A stretch of DNA of 64,000 bases from VRUE01 sp963822295 (GTDB lineage: Bacteria; Actinomycetota; Thermoleophilia; Solirubrobacterales; 70-9). The stretch lies in the NCBI GenBank assembly GCA_963822295.1, contig CAWGHD010000002.1, positions 806,001-870,000 on the forward strand, written 5' to 3'. Positions within the stretch are counted from its first letter, which is position 1. Every line of letters begins with the position of its first letter. This document shows positions 36,555 to 45,530 of the stretch, piece by piece. The notes under the pieces were generated by a model. It saw only the letters and a program-made list of their open reading frames with translations. It had not been told where the DNA came from and did no database searches. The position numbers and the translations under genes were made by a program.

Positions 36555-38777
36555 ATGGCGGCCACAGGAACACAGCCCCGCCGGCGCGGAGGCGCATCCC
36601 CGCCGCCGGCCCCGCCGAGCCCCCCGCAGAAGCGCAACAAGCCGCGGCTGAAGAAGCTGCGTTTCCTGTTCGTGCTTCTCGGCCTCGGCTTCCTCGCCAT
36701 GGTCTCGAGCGTCTTCGGGATGATGATGGCCGTCTCCCAGGACCTGCCCGCGATCTACAACTTCGCCCAGTACAAGGCGTCCAAAAACAGCGAAGTCTTC
36801 GACGTCTCCGGCGAGCCGATCGGGACGCTGACCAGCAACCAGAACAAGATCCTGCTCGGCTCCGGCCAGATCTCGCCGAACATGAAGAACGCGGTGATCT
36901 CGATCGAGGACGCGCGCTTCTACGAACACAGCGGCGTCGACTTCGAGGGGATCGGGCGCGCCCTGGTCCAGGACGTGCTCTCGCTCAGCGCCAGCCAGGG
37001 CGCCTCGACGATCACCCAGCAGCTGGTCAAGGACGCGCTCGCGGCGCAGAGCAACCGCACCGTCCTCCAGAAGTTCAGGGAGGCGGCGCTCGCCTACCGG
37101 CTGGAGAGCCACTGGAGCAAGGACAAGATCCTCACCGAATACCTGAACACCGTCTATTTCGGCTCCGGCGCCTACGGGATCGAGGCGGCCGCCCGGACCT
37201 TCTTCGGCAGCGCCCATCCGGGCTGCGGGACCGAGACCGACCCCTGCGCCGCGGTGCTCGAGCCCTGGGAGGCGGCGCTGCTCGCGGGGGTGATCCAGTC
37301 CCCCTACTCCTACGACCCCAAGTTCTTCCCCGAAAACGCCCTCTGGCGCCGCAACCTCGTGCTCGAACGGATGCACGAGCAGGGCTACATCACGACCGCC
37401 CAGCTCCAGGAAGGGCAGAAGCAGGCGCTGCCCGCGCCGGCCGAAATCGAGCCGCCGACGCTCGACTCCGAGGCCCCCTACTTCACCTCCTGGATCCGCC
37501 AGCAGCTGGTCGACCGCTTCGGCGCCGCGAAGACGTTCTTCGGCGGCCTGAAGATCAAGACGACGATCGACCTGCGCCTGCAGGGCGCCGCCGAAGAAGT
37601 CGTCAGCTCATACCTGAGCGGCCTTCCCCCGACCGCGTCGGTCGTCGTCATCGACAACAAAACGGCCGGCGTGCGGGCGATGGTCGCCGGCTCCGACTTC
37701 GAGGAAAGGCCGTTCAACCTGGCGACCCTCGGGCACCGCCAGCCGGGCTCCTCGATCAAGCCGATCATCCTCGCCGCCGCGCTCGAGCAGGGGATCTCGT
37801 CGGGGTCCGTCTACACCTCGGCGCCGCAGGTCTTCACCTTCGGCAAGAAGAACAAGGAATTCTTCGAGGTCAACAACTACGCCGACAGCTACCTCGGGGC
37901 GGCCTCGCTGGCCACCGCCACGACCTACTCCGACAACTCCGTCTACGCCCAGGTCGGGCTGGAAAGCCTCGACCGCGGCACCCGCGACATCGCCGGCATG
38001 GCCCACCGCCTCGGCGTCCAGACGCAGCTCTCGACCAACCCGGCGATGGTCCTCGGCGGTCTCAAGGAAGGCGTGACGCCGCTCGAGTGGACCTACGCCT
38101 TCAGCACCCTGGCCAACGACGGCGACCGGGTCAGCGGCACGTTGGCGCCGGAGCCCGGCAACAGCCCGGTCGCCTACACGGAGGTCACCGACCAGGACGA
38201 CAACCTGATCAAGGGCGGCGACAACGACTCCACCCACAAGCAGGTCCTCGACGAGGCGGTCGCCGAAGAAGCGAAGAGCATCCTCCATACGGTGGTGACC
38301 AGCGGAACCGGCGTGAAAGCCAACATCGGCGACGAATCGCAGTGGGGCAAGACCGGGACGACGGAGAACAACGGTGACGCCTGGTATTGCGGGGCGACCG
38401 AAGAAGTGACCGCCTGCGTCTGGGTCGGCTACGCGGACTCGACGACGCCGATGGAAACGGAGTTCGCCGGAGGCCCGGTCGACGGCGGCACCTTCCCGGC
38501 GCTGATCTGGGCCGGAGTGATCTCCGCCTGGCAGGAGATTCGCGCCGAACGCGCCGCCGAAAAGGAGAGCGGCGAGGAGGGCGACGGCGATTCCGGCGCC
38601 ATCGAAACCGAAAGCTACGTGCCGACCGAATCGGCTCCGGTGGAAGAAGAAGTCGAAGCCGCCCCCGAAGAAGAAGCGGCGCCCGAAAGCGGAGCCGCCG
38701 AAGAAGCGCCCGCCGAAGCCGCACCCGAAGCCGCCCCGGAAGCGGCCGGCGGCGGCGGCGGCATCACCGCTGAATAA
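36555..38777 (+). CDS. Class A penicillin-binding protein (transglycosylase/transpeptidase)
   Basis: Polymerises and cross-links peptidoglycan outside the membrane. 740 residues: Pro/Arg-rich cytoplasmic head, one membrane segment (about 37-60), glycosyltransferase domain with EDARFYEHSGVD and GASTITQQLVKD, then the transpeptidase domain with the SxxK serine in GSSIKPI, SDN in YSDNSVYAQ and KTGTT. The C-terminal 80 residues are Glu/Ala/Pro-rich and end in Gly runs. A TTG directly before the ATG is an alternative start. The stop codon lies in the 92-base element copy B. Confidence 0.95.
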   Translation: MAATGTQPRRRGGASPPPAPPSPPQKRNKPRLKKLRFLFVLLGLGFLAMVSSVFGMMMAVSQDLPAIYNFAQYKASKNSEVFDVSGEPIGTLTSNQNKILLGSGQISPNMKNAVISIEDARFYEHSGVDFEGIGRALVQDVLSLSASQGASTITQQLVKDALAAQSNRTVLQKFREAALAYRLESHWSKDKILTEYLNTVYFGSGAYGIEAAARTFFGSAHPGCGTETDPCAAVLEPWEAALLAGVIQSPYSYDPKFFPENALWRRNLVLERMHEQGYITTAQLQEGQKQALPAPAEIEPPTLDSEAPYFTSWIRQQLVDRFGAAKTFFGGLKIKTTIDLRLQGAAEEVVSSYLSGLPPTASVVVIDNKTAGVRAMVAGSDFEERPFNLATLGHRQPGSSIKPIILAAALEQGISSGSVYTSAPQVFTFGKKNKEFFEVNNYADSYLGAASLATATTYSDNSVYAQVGLESLDRGTRDIAGMAHRLGVQTQLSTNPAMVLGGLKEGVTPLEWTYAFSTLANDGDRVSGTLAPEPGNSPVAYTEVTDQDDNLIKGGDNDSTHKQVLDEAVAEEAKSILHTVVTSGTGVKANIGDESQWGKTGTTENNGDAWYCGATEEVTACVWVGYADSTTPMETEFAGGPVDGGTFPALIWAGVISAWQEIRAERAAEKESGEEGDGDSGAIETESYVPTESAPVEEEVEAAPEEEAAPESGAAEEAPAEAAPEAAPEAAGGGGGITAE

Positions 38778-38862
38778 GGCGCCGCCTCCTCTGCTCCAGC
38801 GCGAGCGCGCTAATGATCACCGGAGCGCTCGCGCTCGCGCTTCCGCGTCCGGGGGCGGCTTG
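38771..38862 (+). repeat. 92-base structured element, copy B (after the PBP gene)
   Basis: Same length as copy A at 22207-22298 and in the same orientation relative to the upstream gene: it includes the GAA TAA end of the PBP gene. The inner helix pairs 38799-38809 with 38830-38840, 11 perfect pairs, three of which differ from copy A in both partners. The outer helix GCCGCCTCC / GGGGGCGGC is identical. It lies between convergent genes and its right part also encodes the C-terminus of the glycosylase gene on the other strand. Confidence 0.85.
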
Positions 38863-39490
38863 GTCGGGGCCGGGAGACGTGGGGATTATCGGCGGCGGAG
38901 AATCGCCAGTGGCGGTCCACAGCTTTGGTGATCCCCACCCGCGGGCCGGTTAGGACCTCGGGCCGCTCGCCGGGGTCCGGCGCAAGCAGCAGGAAGGGGT
39001 CGCGGGAGAGGTCGGCGCCGTTCTCGCCGAGGCCGATGCCGAGCGCCTCGGTCAGCTTGCCCGGGCCCGAGCAGAGGTCCGTGTCCGGGCGCTCGCCGCG
39101 CCGCTCCCGCATCAGCTCCAGTCCCGTCGTCGGCTCGAGGGCGCGGATCAGCACCGCGGCCGCCTCGCCCTCCGGTTCGGCGACGAAGTTGAGCAGGCTG
39201 TGGATCCCGTAGGAGAGGTAGACGTAGGCGCGGCCCGGCGGGCCGAAGAGGGTCGCGGTGCGCGGCGTCAGGCCGACATAGGCGTGGCAGGCGGGATCGT
39301 CGCGCTCGTAGCTCTCGGTCTCGACGATCGTCCCCCCGCAACCCGCAAATAAGAGGCGGCATCCGACCAACTCACGCGCCACCTCGTGTACGGACCGCTC
39401 GAAGAACCCAACCTCGAGCCGCTCGGCGGTCGAGCCGTCATTTGACCCCCTCAGGGGCGGTCGATCGACGGCTGGGCGCCCGGGGCTCAT
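38810..39490 (-). CDS. DNA-3-methyladenine glycosylase (MPG/AAG family)
   Basis: Base-excision repair enzyme removing alkylated purines. 226 residues from an ATG at 39490 overlapping argH. Family segments are present: VHEVARELVGCRLLF, IVETESYERDDPACHAY, GRAYVYLSYGIHSLLNFV and GPGKLTEALGI. Conserved sequence ends near ADNPHVS. The basic tail after it (rich in Arg, ending GDH) and the stop codon are encoded by the overlapping 92-base element, so the element appears to have replaced the original 3' end. Confidence 0.92.
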   Translation of the reverse strand: MSPGRPAVDRPPLRGSNDGSTAERLEVGFFERSVHEVARELVGCRLLFAGCGGTIVETESYERDDPACHAYVGLTPRTATLFGPPGRAYVYLSYGIHSLLNFVAEPEGEAAAVLIRALEPTTGLELMRERRGERPDTDLCSGPGKLTEALGIGLGENGADLSRDPFLLLAPDPGERPEVLTGPRVGITKAVDRHWRFSAADNPHVSRPRPSRPRTRKRERERSGDH

Positions 39491-40878
39491 TCCCGCTCTT
39501 CGACCACCCGCGCCCGCACCGCCTCCAGGGTCTCGCGGGCGAGCTCCAGCTGCTGCGCCACCGCGGCCGAGCCGGTTCCCCCCTCGATCCGCTTCGACTC
39601 CAGCCAGCTGCTGCGCTCGAGGACCTCGAAGTAGGAGTCGTCGAGGTGCTCGGAGTGCTGGCGGAGCTCCTCGGGCGTGAGGTCGGAGAGGCGCTTGCCC
39701 CGCTCGACGACGTCGCGGACGAGGCCGCCGACGATGCCGTGCGCCTCGCGGAAGGGCACGCCCCTGCGGACCAGGAGGTCGGCGATCTCGGTCGCCGCCA
39801 GCATCTCGTCGCCGGAGGCCGCCTCCAGGCGCTCGCGGTCGAACTCGATGCCGGCCAGCATCCCCTCGGTCGCGTCGAGGCACGACTCGACCGTGTCGAT
39901 CGCGTCGAAGAGCGGCTCCTTGTCCTCCTGCATGTCCTTGCCGTAGGTGAGCGGCAGCGCGTGCATGGCGCCCAGCAGGGAGAGGTAGTCGGCGGCCACC
40001 CGCGGGCTCTTGGCGCGCAGCAGCTCGGCCGAGTCGGGGTTGACCTTCTGCGGCATGATCGAGGAGCCCGAGGAGAAGGACTCGTCGAGCCGGCAGAAGC
40101 CGAACTCCGACGAGCTCCAGATGACGATCTCCGAGCCGAGGCGCGAGAGGTGCATCGCGCAGATCGAGGCGGCGGAGAGGTAGTCGAGGACGAAGTCGCG
40201 GTTGGAGGCGCCGTCGATCGAGTTGGGGGTGACGTGTTCGAAGCCGAGGTCTTCGGCGACCGCGCCGCGATCGATCTCCCAGTTGACGCCGGCCAGCGCG
40301 CCGGAGCCGAGCGGCATCACGGAGGCGCTGTCGAGGGCGAACTGGAAGCGCAGGACGTCGCGCGCCAGCATCCAGAAGTAGGCGAGCAGGTGATGGCCGA
40401 CGTAGACGGGCTGGGCGCGCTGGAGGTGGGTGTAGCCCGGCATCGGCCAGTCGCGGTGGCGCTCGGCCAGCTCCAGCAGCCGCTCCATCGCCTTGCCGGC
40501 GAGCTCGATCGCCTGCAGGGAGTGGACCTGGACGACCATCGCGACGTCGGTCGCGACCTGGTCGTTGCGGGAGCGCCCGGTGTGGAGCTTGCCCGCGAGG
40601 GCGCCGATCTCGTCGCCGAGCAGGCGCTCGATCGCCATGTGGATGTCCTCGTCGGCCGGGTCGAAGGCGAAGCCGTGGGCGCCGATCCGCTCCTCGACCC
40701 TGTCGAGCCCGGCCACCATCTGCTCGAGCTCCGCCTCGTCGAGCACGCCGATCCTGCGCAGCGCCCGGGCGTGGGCCCGCGACTGGTCGAGGTCGTAGGC
40801 GGCCAGCGGCCAGTCGAAGTCCAGCGAGCGGTTGATCCGCCAGAAACGGGGGTCCGGGTCTTTGCGAAAGCGCGACAT
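39487..40878 (-). CDS. argH: Argininosuccinate lyase
   Basis: Last step of arginine synthesis, splitting argininosuccinate into arginine and fumarate. 463 residues from an ATG at 40878 (MSRFRKDPDPRFWRINRS). The signature GSSIMPQKVNPD with its catalytic Ser is complete, as are HTGRSRNDQVATD and PGYTHLQRAQP. It is out of its usual arginine cluster: here it follows an aminotransferase and precedes the glycosylase, overlapping both by 1-4 bases. Confidence 0.96.
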   Translation of the reverse strand: MSRFRKDPDPRFWRINRSLDFDWPLAAYDLDQSRAHARALRRIGVLDEAELEQMVAGLDRVEERIGAHGFAFDPADEDIHMAIERLLGDEIGALAGKLHTGRSRNDQVATDVAMVVQVHSLQAIELAGKAMERLLELAERHRDWPMPGYTHLQRAQPVYVGHHLLAYFWMLARDVLRFQFALDSASVMPLGSGALAGVNWEIDRGAVAEDLGFEHVTPNSIDGASNRDFVLDYLSAASICAMHLSRLGSEIVIWSSSEFGFCRLDESFSSGSSIMPQKVNPDSAELLRAKSPRVAADYLSLLGAMHALPLTYGKDMQEDKEPLFDAIDTVESCLDATEGMLAGIEFDRERLEAASGDEMLAATEIADLLVRRGVPFREAHGIVGGLVRDVVERGKRLSDLTPEELRQHSEHLDDSYFEVLERSSWLESKRIEGGTGSAAVAQQLELARETLEAVRARVVEERE

Positions 40879-42004
40879 CAGCTGAGCGATCCGGCGAGAG
40901 CCTCGCACACCCGCGCCACCTGGGACTCGGTCATCGAGGTGAAGAAGGGCAGCGCGAGCGAGCGCGCCGACGCCTCTTCGGCGACCGGGAACTGCCCCTC
41001 GCGATAGCCGAGCTCCGCGAGGTGCGGGAAGAGGTGGATGCAGGGCAGGTAGGCCTTGGAGGCGACGCCCACCTCTGCCAGCCGGGCGATCACTGCGTCG
41101 CGGTCGACGCCGGCGTCGAGGCGGACGGGGTAGACGAACCAGCTGCGCCGCTCGGCGCCGCGGCCGGCGATCGGCGCCTCGACGCCCTCGACCTCGGCCA
41201 GGGCCCGCTCGTAAAGCGAGGCGACCTCGGCCCGGCGTCCCAGCATCGCGTCGAGCTTCTCGACCTGGGCGACGCCGATCGCGGCGGCGACGTCGCCGAG
41301 CCGGTAGTTGAAGCCGAGCCCGCCGTGGTCGAGCCAGCCCATGTCGACCGCCCGGCCCTGGTTGCGCTCCAGCGCAGTCGCGCCGCCACCTCGGTGTCGG
41401 AGGGGATCGACCATTCCCCCCTCCCCGGTCGTCATCTGCTTGTTGGCGTAGAAGGCGAAGGTGGCGAGGTTGCCGCGCGTCCCGACTCGCCTGCCCGTCG
41501 CCGTCGACCGCGCCGAGCGCCTCGCAGGCGTCCTCGAGGATGCCGAGGCCCCTGTCCGTGGCGAGCGCCTCGAGCTCCGCCATCGCCGCCGGGTAGCCGA
41601 AGATGTGGACCGGGAGGATGCCGACGGTGCGCTCGCCGGCGGCCGCGCCGGCGGCGAGCGGGTCGAGGTCGAGCGTGACCGGGTCGACGTCGCAGAAGAC
41701 CGGGCGGGCGCCCTCGTAGAGCAGGCAGTTGGCGGAGGCGACGAAGCTGAACGGGCTGGTCAGGACCTCGTCGCCGGGGCCCCAGCCGAGCGCCCGCACC
41801 CCGAGGTGGAGGCCGGCGGTGCCGCTGGAGACCGCGACCGCGTCGTCGACCCCGAGCCACTCGGCGAAGACGCGCTCGAACGCGCTCGACCATCGGGCCG
41901 AGCGAGAGCCGGCCCGAGCGCAGCGCCCGCAGCGCCAGCTCCTCCTCGCGCTCCCCGATCTCGGGCCGGGCGAGCGGAATCGGCTGTTCCTGGTCGGCCG
42001 TCAT
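40878..42004 (-). pseudogene. DegT/DnrJ/EryC1/StrS-family aminotransferase, multiply frameshifted
   Basis: PLP enzymes of this family usually aminate sugar nucleotides. The N-terminus MTADQEQPIPLARPEIGERE reads from an ATG at 42004; GDEVLTSPFSFVASANCLLY and the EDACEALGA region read in a second frame; NKQMTTGEGGM (the lysine segment) and GFNYRLGDVAAAIGVAQVEK in a third. Single extra bases explain the shifts at about 41881 and 41490, and a compensating pair lies between 41410 and 41370. All core motifs survive, so sequencing indels are plausible. Substrate unknown. Confidence 0.75.
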
Positions 42005-43560
42005 CGTCGGCTGGAAGGCGTACTCGAGCGAGTCGACCAGCGCCTCCCAGGACGCCTCGATGATGTTCTCGGAGACCCCGATCGTGCCCCACTCGCGCTC
42101 GCCGTCGGAGGAGTCGAGCAGGACGCGGGTGACCGCGTCGGTGCCGTGGGTCTCGTCGAGGATCCGCACCTTGTAGTTGGTCAGCTCGATGTCGGCGAGG
42201 TGCGGATGACGGTCGACGATCGCCGCCCGCAGGGCCCTGTCGAGGGCGTTGACCGGGCCGTTGCCCTCGGCGACCTGGACGTAGCGCTCGCCGTCGACCT
42301 CGACCTTGATCGTCGCCTCGGTCTCGACCTCGCCGTCGGCGCGTTTCTCGGTCGTGACGCGGAAGCTCTCGAGCTTGAACAGCGGGTGTAGCTGCCCGCC
42401 TCGCGCCGCAGCAGCAGCTCGAAGGAGGCCGGTGCCGCCTCGTAGTGGTAGCCGCGGTGCTCGCGCTCCTTGAGCCGCGCGACGGCCTTCGAGGCGGCCT
42501 CGTCGTCCATCTCCAGACCCGCCTGCTCGGCCTGGCTGCGGATCGTCGCCTTGCCCGAGAGCTCGGAGGCGAGGATCTCGCGGTCGTTGCCGACCTGAGC
42601 CGGCTCGAGGTGCTCGAAGGTGCTCGCGTCGGCCGCGACCCCGGCCGCGTGCATCCCCGCCTTGTGGGCGAAGGCGTTGCGCCCGACGTAGGCCTGGTCG
42701 GGGTCCGGCGTCATGTTGCAGAGCTCGTCGAGGTAGTGGGCGGTCGGGGTGAGGCTCGCGAGCTGCTCTTCGGAGACGACCTCGAAGCCCATCTTCAGCT
42801 GCAGGGCGGGAAGGATCGACGCGAGGTTGGCGTTGCCGCTCCGCTCGCCGTAGCCGTTGACGCAGCCCTGCACGAGCCGGGCGCCCGCTTCGACCGCCGA
42901 CAGCGAGTTGGCGACCGCGCACTCGGCGTCGTTGTGGGTGTGGATCCCGATCTCGACGGTCCCGCCGACGGCGTCGACGACGGCCGCGGTCGCCTCGCCG
43001 ACGTAGGCCGGCAGGCTGCCGCCGTTGGTGTCGCAGAGGGTGACGTTCTCGGCGCCGGCCTCGGCTGCCGCCCGCACGCATTCGAGCGCGAAGGCGGGGT
43101 CGTCGCGGTAGCCGTCGAAGAAGTGCTCGGCGTCGAAGACCGTCCGCTTGCCCGCGCCGCTGCAGAAGGCGACCGAGTCGCGGATCATCGCCAGGTTCTC
43201 CTCGACGGGCACCCGGATCACCTTCTCCAGGTGCAGCTTCCAGCTCTTGCCGACCAGGCAGACGACCGGGGCCATGGAGCCGACCAGGGCCTCCAGCGCC
43301 GGGTCTTCGGCGGCGGCGACGCCGGCGCGGCGGGTCATCCCGAAGGCGGCGATCGTCGCGCTCTCCAGCTCCAGCTCGGAGAGCCGCTCGAAGAGCTCGG
43401 CTTCCTTCGGGTTGGAGCTCGGGAAGCCGGCCTCGACGAAGTGGACGCCGAGCGCGTCGAGCGCCTGCACCACCTTCAGCTTCTCGCCCACGGAGAGCGA
43501 CATGCCGTGGCCGCCCATGCCGTCCCGCAAGGTGGTGTCGTAGAGCTTGACCTGGTCCAT
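42001..43560 (-). pseudogene. cimA: Citramalate synthase, frameshifted
   Basis: Condenses pyruvate and acetyl-CoA to citramalate, a threonine-independent route to isoleucine. The catalytic half (KLYDTTLRDGMGGHGMSLS, GIHTHNDAECAVANS, NGYGERSGNANL) reads from the ATG at 43560. At the GGG run 42384-42386 one base is missing; after it the regulatory domain (PLFKLESFRVTTEKR to ENIIEASWEALVDSLEYAF) continues in another frame. No stop precedes the aminotransferase ATG in that frame, so a second indel or a true fusion must be assumed. AAAGG lies 6 bases before the start. Confidence 0.85.
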
Positions 43561-43687
43561 CAGATGCCTTTCGTTTCGCGAAGTCGGGGTGTGGGCCTCT
43601 GTTCGGGCCCGGCGTTGCGCAGCGTGGCTGCGCCAGCCGCTAGGCGGCTGCGGTAATTCGCCCGATCGACTCGAAACGGAGATGCAT
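43561..43687 (-). promoter_or_regulatory. ilvE-cimA intercistronic leader with short ORF and three hairpins
   Basis: On the minus strand a 15-codon ORF (43640-43687, peptide MHLRFESIGRITAAA) starts by TGATG overlap with the ilvE stop. Its TAG lies in the loop of a CAGCCGC/GCGGCTG hairpin (43634-43650); GCGCAG/CTGCGC (43617-43633) and GGGCC/GGCCC (43593-43610) follow before cimA. The arrangement looks like an attenuator or a structured coupling region, but the peptide has only two Ile and one Leu, no run. Confidence 0.5.
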
Positions 43688-44637
43688 CAGGAGCTCACCT
43701 TACTCGGCTCATCCGCCTGGGCCGGGACCTCGACCGGGTCGAGCCACTCCAGGTACTCCTCGGCGCGGCCGTGCAGAGCGTCCTCGAACTTCGCCTGGAT
43801 CACCCGGGTTATCTCGCCGGGCTCGCCGATCGCGTGGTCGTCGATCTCCCGCACGGGGACCAGCTCGGCGGCGGTCCCGGTCAGGAAGACCTCCTCGGCC
43901 ATGTACAGCTCCGAGCGGGCGATGTCGCGCTCGACCACGGTGTAGCCGAGGTCGCGCGCGATCTGGATCACGGACTTGCGGTTGATGCCGTCGAGGATCG
44001 AGGCGACGTGCCCCGGCGTCACGATCTCGCCCTCGCGGACCAGGAAGATGTTCTCGCCCGACCCCTCGCAGACGAAGCCGCGCTCGTCGAGCAGGATCGC
44101 CTCCTCGTAGCCGGCGTTGGCCGACTCGGTCTTGGCGAGGATCGAGTTCAGGTACTGGCCCGAGGCCTTTGCGTGCGGGATCAGGCCCCCGGGGCCGATC
44201 CGCCGCCAGCTCGAGACCTTGGCGCGGATGCCGCTGCGCTTGCCCTCGTCCCCGAGGTAGGCGCCCCAGGGCCAGACGGCGATGATCGTCTCGATCGGAG
44301 CGGTCTTCGCGTAGAGGCCCATCTCGCCGTAGCCGCGGAAGGCGAGCGGGCGGATGTAGCAGGAGCGCAGCCCGTTGCGGGCGATCAGCTCGCGCGTCGC
44401 CGCCGCGATCTCCTCCGGCGTGTAGGGCAGCTCCAGGTAGTAGAGCTGGGCCGACTTGGCGAGGCGGTCGAGGTGGTCGTTGTGCCTGAAGACGGCGGGG
44501 CCGCGCTCGGTCTCGTAGCAGCGGATCCCCTCGAAGACGCCGGTCCCGTAGTGCAGCCCGTGGCTGAGCACGTGCACCTTGGCGTCCTCCCAGGGCACGA
44601 ACTCGCCGTTGTGCCAGATCAGCTCTGCCTGCTCCAT
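43687..44637 (-). CDS. ilvE: Branched-chain amino acid aminotransferase
   Basis: Final transamination to Val, Leu and Ile. 316 residues from the ATG at 44637 (MEQAELIWHNGEFVPWEDAK). PLP fold type IV motifs are seen: HGLHYGTGVFEGIRCYET, the lysine in IPHAKASGQYLNSILAK, and EAILLDERGFVCEGSGENIF. It heads a probable run ilvE-cimA-aminotransferase-argH-mpg. The open frame extending upstream of this ATG has no family similarity. Confidence 0.95.
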   Translation of the reverse strand: MEQAELIWHNGEFVPWEDAKVHVLSHGLHYGTGVFEGIRCYETERGPAVFRHNDHLDRLAKSAQLYYLELPYTPEEIAAATRELIARNGLRSCYIRPLAFRGYGEMGLYAKTAPIETIIAVWPWGAYLGDEGKRSGIRAKVSSWRRIGPGGLIPHAKASGQYLNSILAKTESANAGYEEAILLDERGFVCEGSGENIFLVREGEIVTPGHVASILDGINRKSVIQIARDLGYTVVERDIARSELYMAEEVFLTGTAAELVPVREIDDHAIGEPGEITRVIQAKFEDALHGRAEEYLEWLDPVEVPAQADEPSKVSS

Positions 44638-44677
44638 ATCGGAGAGGAAGTATGCCCGATCGCGAGAAGGAGAACGG

Positions 44678-45508
44678 ATGATCAAACACGCCCGCAACAA
44701 GCTGACCTATTCCAACGTCGTCGCCAGCCTCGCGCTCTTCGCCGCCCTCGGCGGAGTCGCCGTCGCCGCCGGTCTGCCGCGCAACAGCGTCGGCACCGCC
44801 CAGCTCAAGAAAAACGCCGTGACCGCGGCGAAGATCAAGCGCAACGCCGTCAACAGCTCGAAAATCGCCCCCGAGTCGGTGACCGGCGGCAAGCTGGCTG
44901 GCGGCGCTGTCGGCAGCGGCGCGCTCCGCAACGAAGCGGTGACCTCGGCCAAGCTGGGGCGCACCTCGGTGACCAACGCGGCGATCGCCAACGGCGTCGT
45001 CGGCACCAACAAACTCGGCAACGCGATCGTCACCTCGGCAAAACTCGCCGACAAGGGCGTGACGACCGCGAAACTCGCCGACGGCTCCGTCACCAACGCG
45101 AAGCTGGGCGACGACGTCGCGCCGCTGCTCGGGACCCTGCGCACCGGCCAGACCCTGCGCGGCATCGTCTACGCCGGCGCCACCGACCCCAGCGCTAGCG
45201 CCGAAGACACGATCGCCTCGGCCACGGTCAGCTACCAGTCCCCGCTGGAGAACCAGCCGACGACGAACATCGTCGACCCCAACGGCGCGACGACGGCCGC
45301 CTGCCCGGGCATCACCGGCGGCAATGGCCAGACGCCCCAGGCCACGGCGGGCAACCTCTGCGTCTACATCACGAGCAAGCAGAACGCGACGACGCCGACC
45401 TTTCCAGCCTCGGCCTCGAACCGCCTCGGCTTCGCGATCGAGACGAAATCCGGCGGCGCGGAAGGATCCTTCTACGTGATCGGCCAGTGGGCGGTGACCG
45501 CGCCCTAG
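44678..45508 (+). CDS. Secreted NSVG/QLKKNAV-repeat protein
   Basis: Function unknown. 276 residues: signal-like N-terminus (YSNVVASLALFAALGGVAVA), then NSVGTAQLKKNAVTAAKIKR and about nine further short repeats of the form (S/N)(A/S)VT.AKL up to residue 155, likely a solenoid or fibrous part, then a beta-rich C-terminal domain with two Cys. Paralogue of the gene at 20099-20815. AAGGAG lies 6 bases before the ATG. Divergent from ilvE with only 40 bases between them. Confidence 0.84.
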   Translation: MIKHARNKLTYSNVVASLALFAALGGVAVAAGLPRNSVGTAQLKKNAVTAAKIKRNAVNSSKIAPESVTGGKLAGGAVGSGALRNEAVTSAKLGRTSVTNAAIANGVVGTNKLGNAIVTSAKLADKGVTTAKLADGSVTNAKLGDDVAPLLGTLRTGQTLRGIVYAGATDPSASAEDTIASATVSYQSPLENQPTTNIVDPNGATTAACPGITGGNGQTPQATAGNLCVYITSKQNATTPTFPASASNRLGFAIETKSGGAEGSFYVIGQWAVTAP

Positions 45509-45530
45509 GCGCGTCGCCGTCCTCCCCCGC

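Noticed and set aside
39487..41799. Apparent 770-residue fusion of an aminotransferase and argininosuccinate lyase
   Set aside because: The join arises only because the frameshifted aminotransferase reads into the argH frame. argH has its own ATG at 40878 and normal length, and the middle part is out-of-frame nonsense.
42001..43560. Programmed ribosomal frameshifting in cimA or lspA
   Set aside because: The slip sites are short homopolymers without a stimulatory structure that I can see, and neighbouring genes carry both insertions and deletions, so sequence errors are the simpler explanation.
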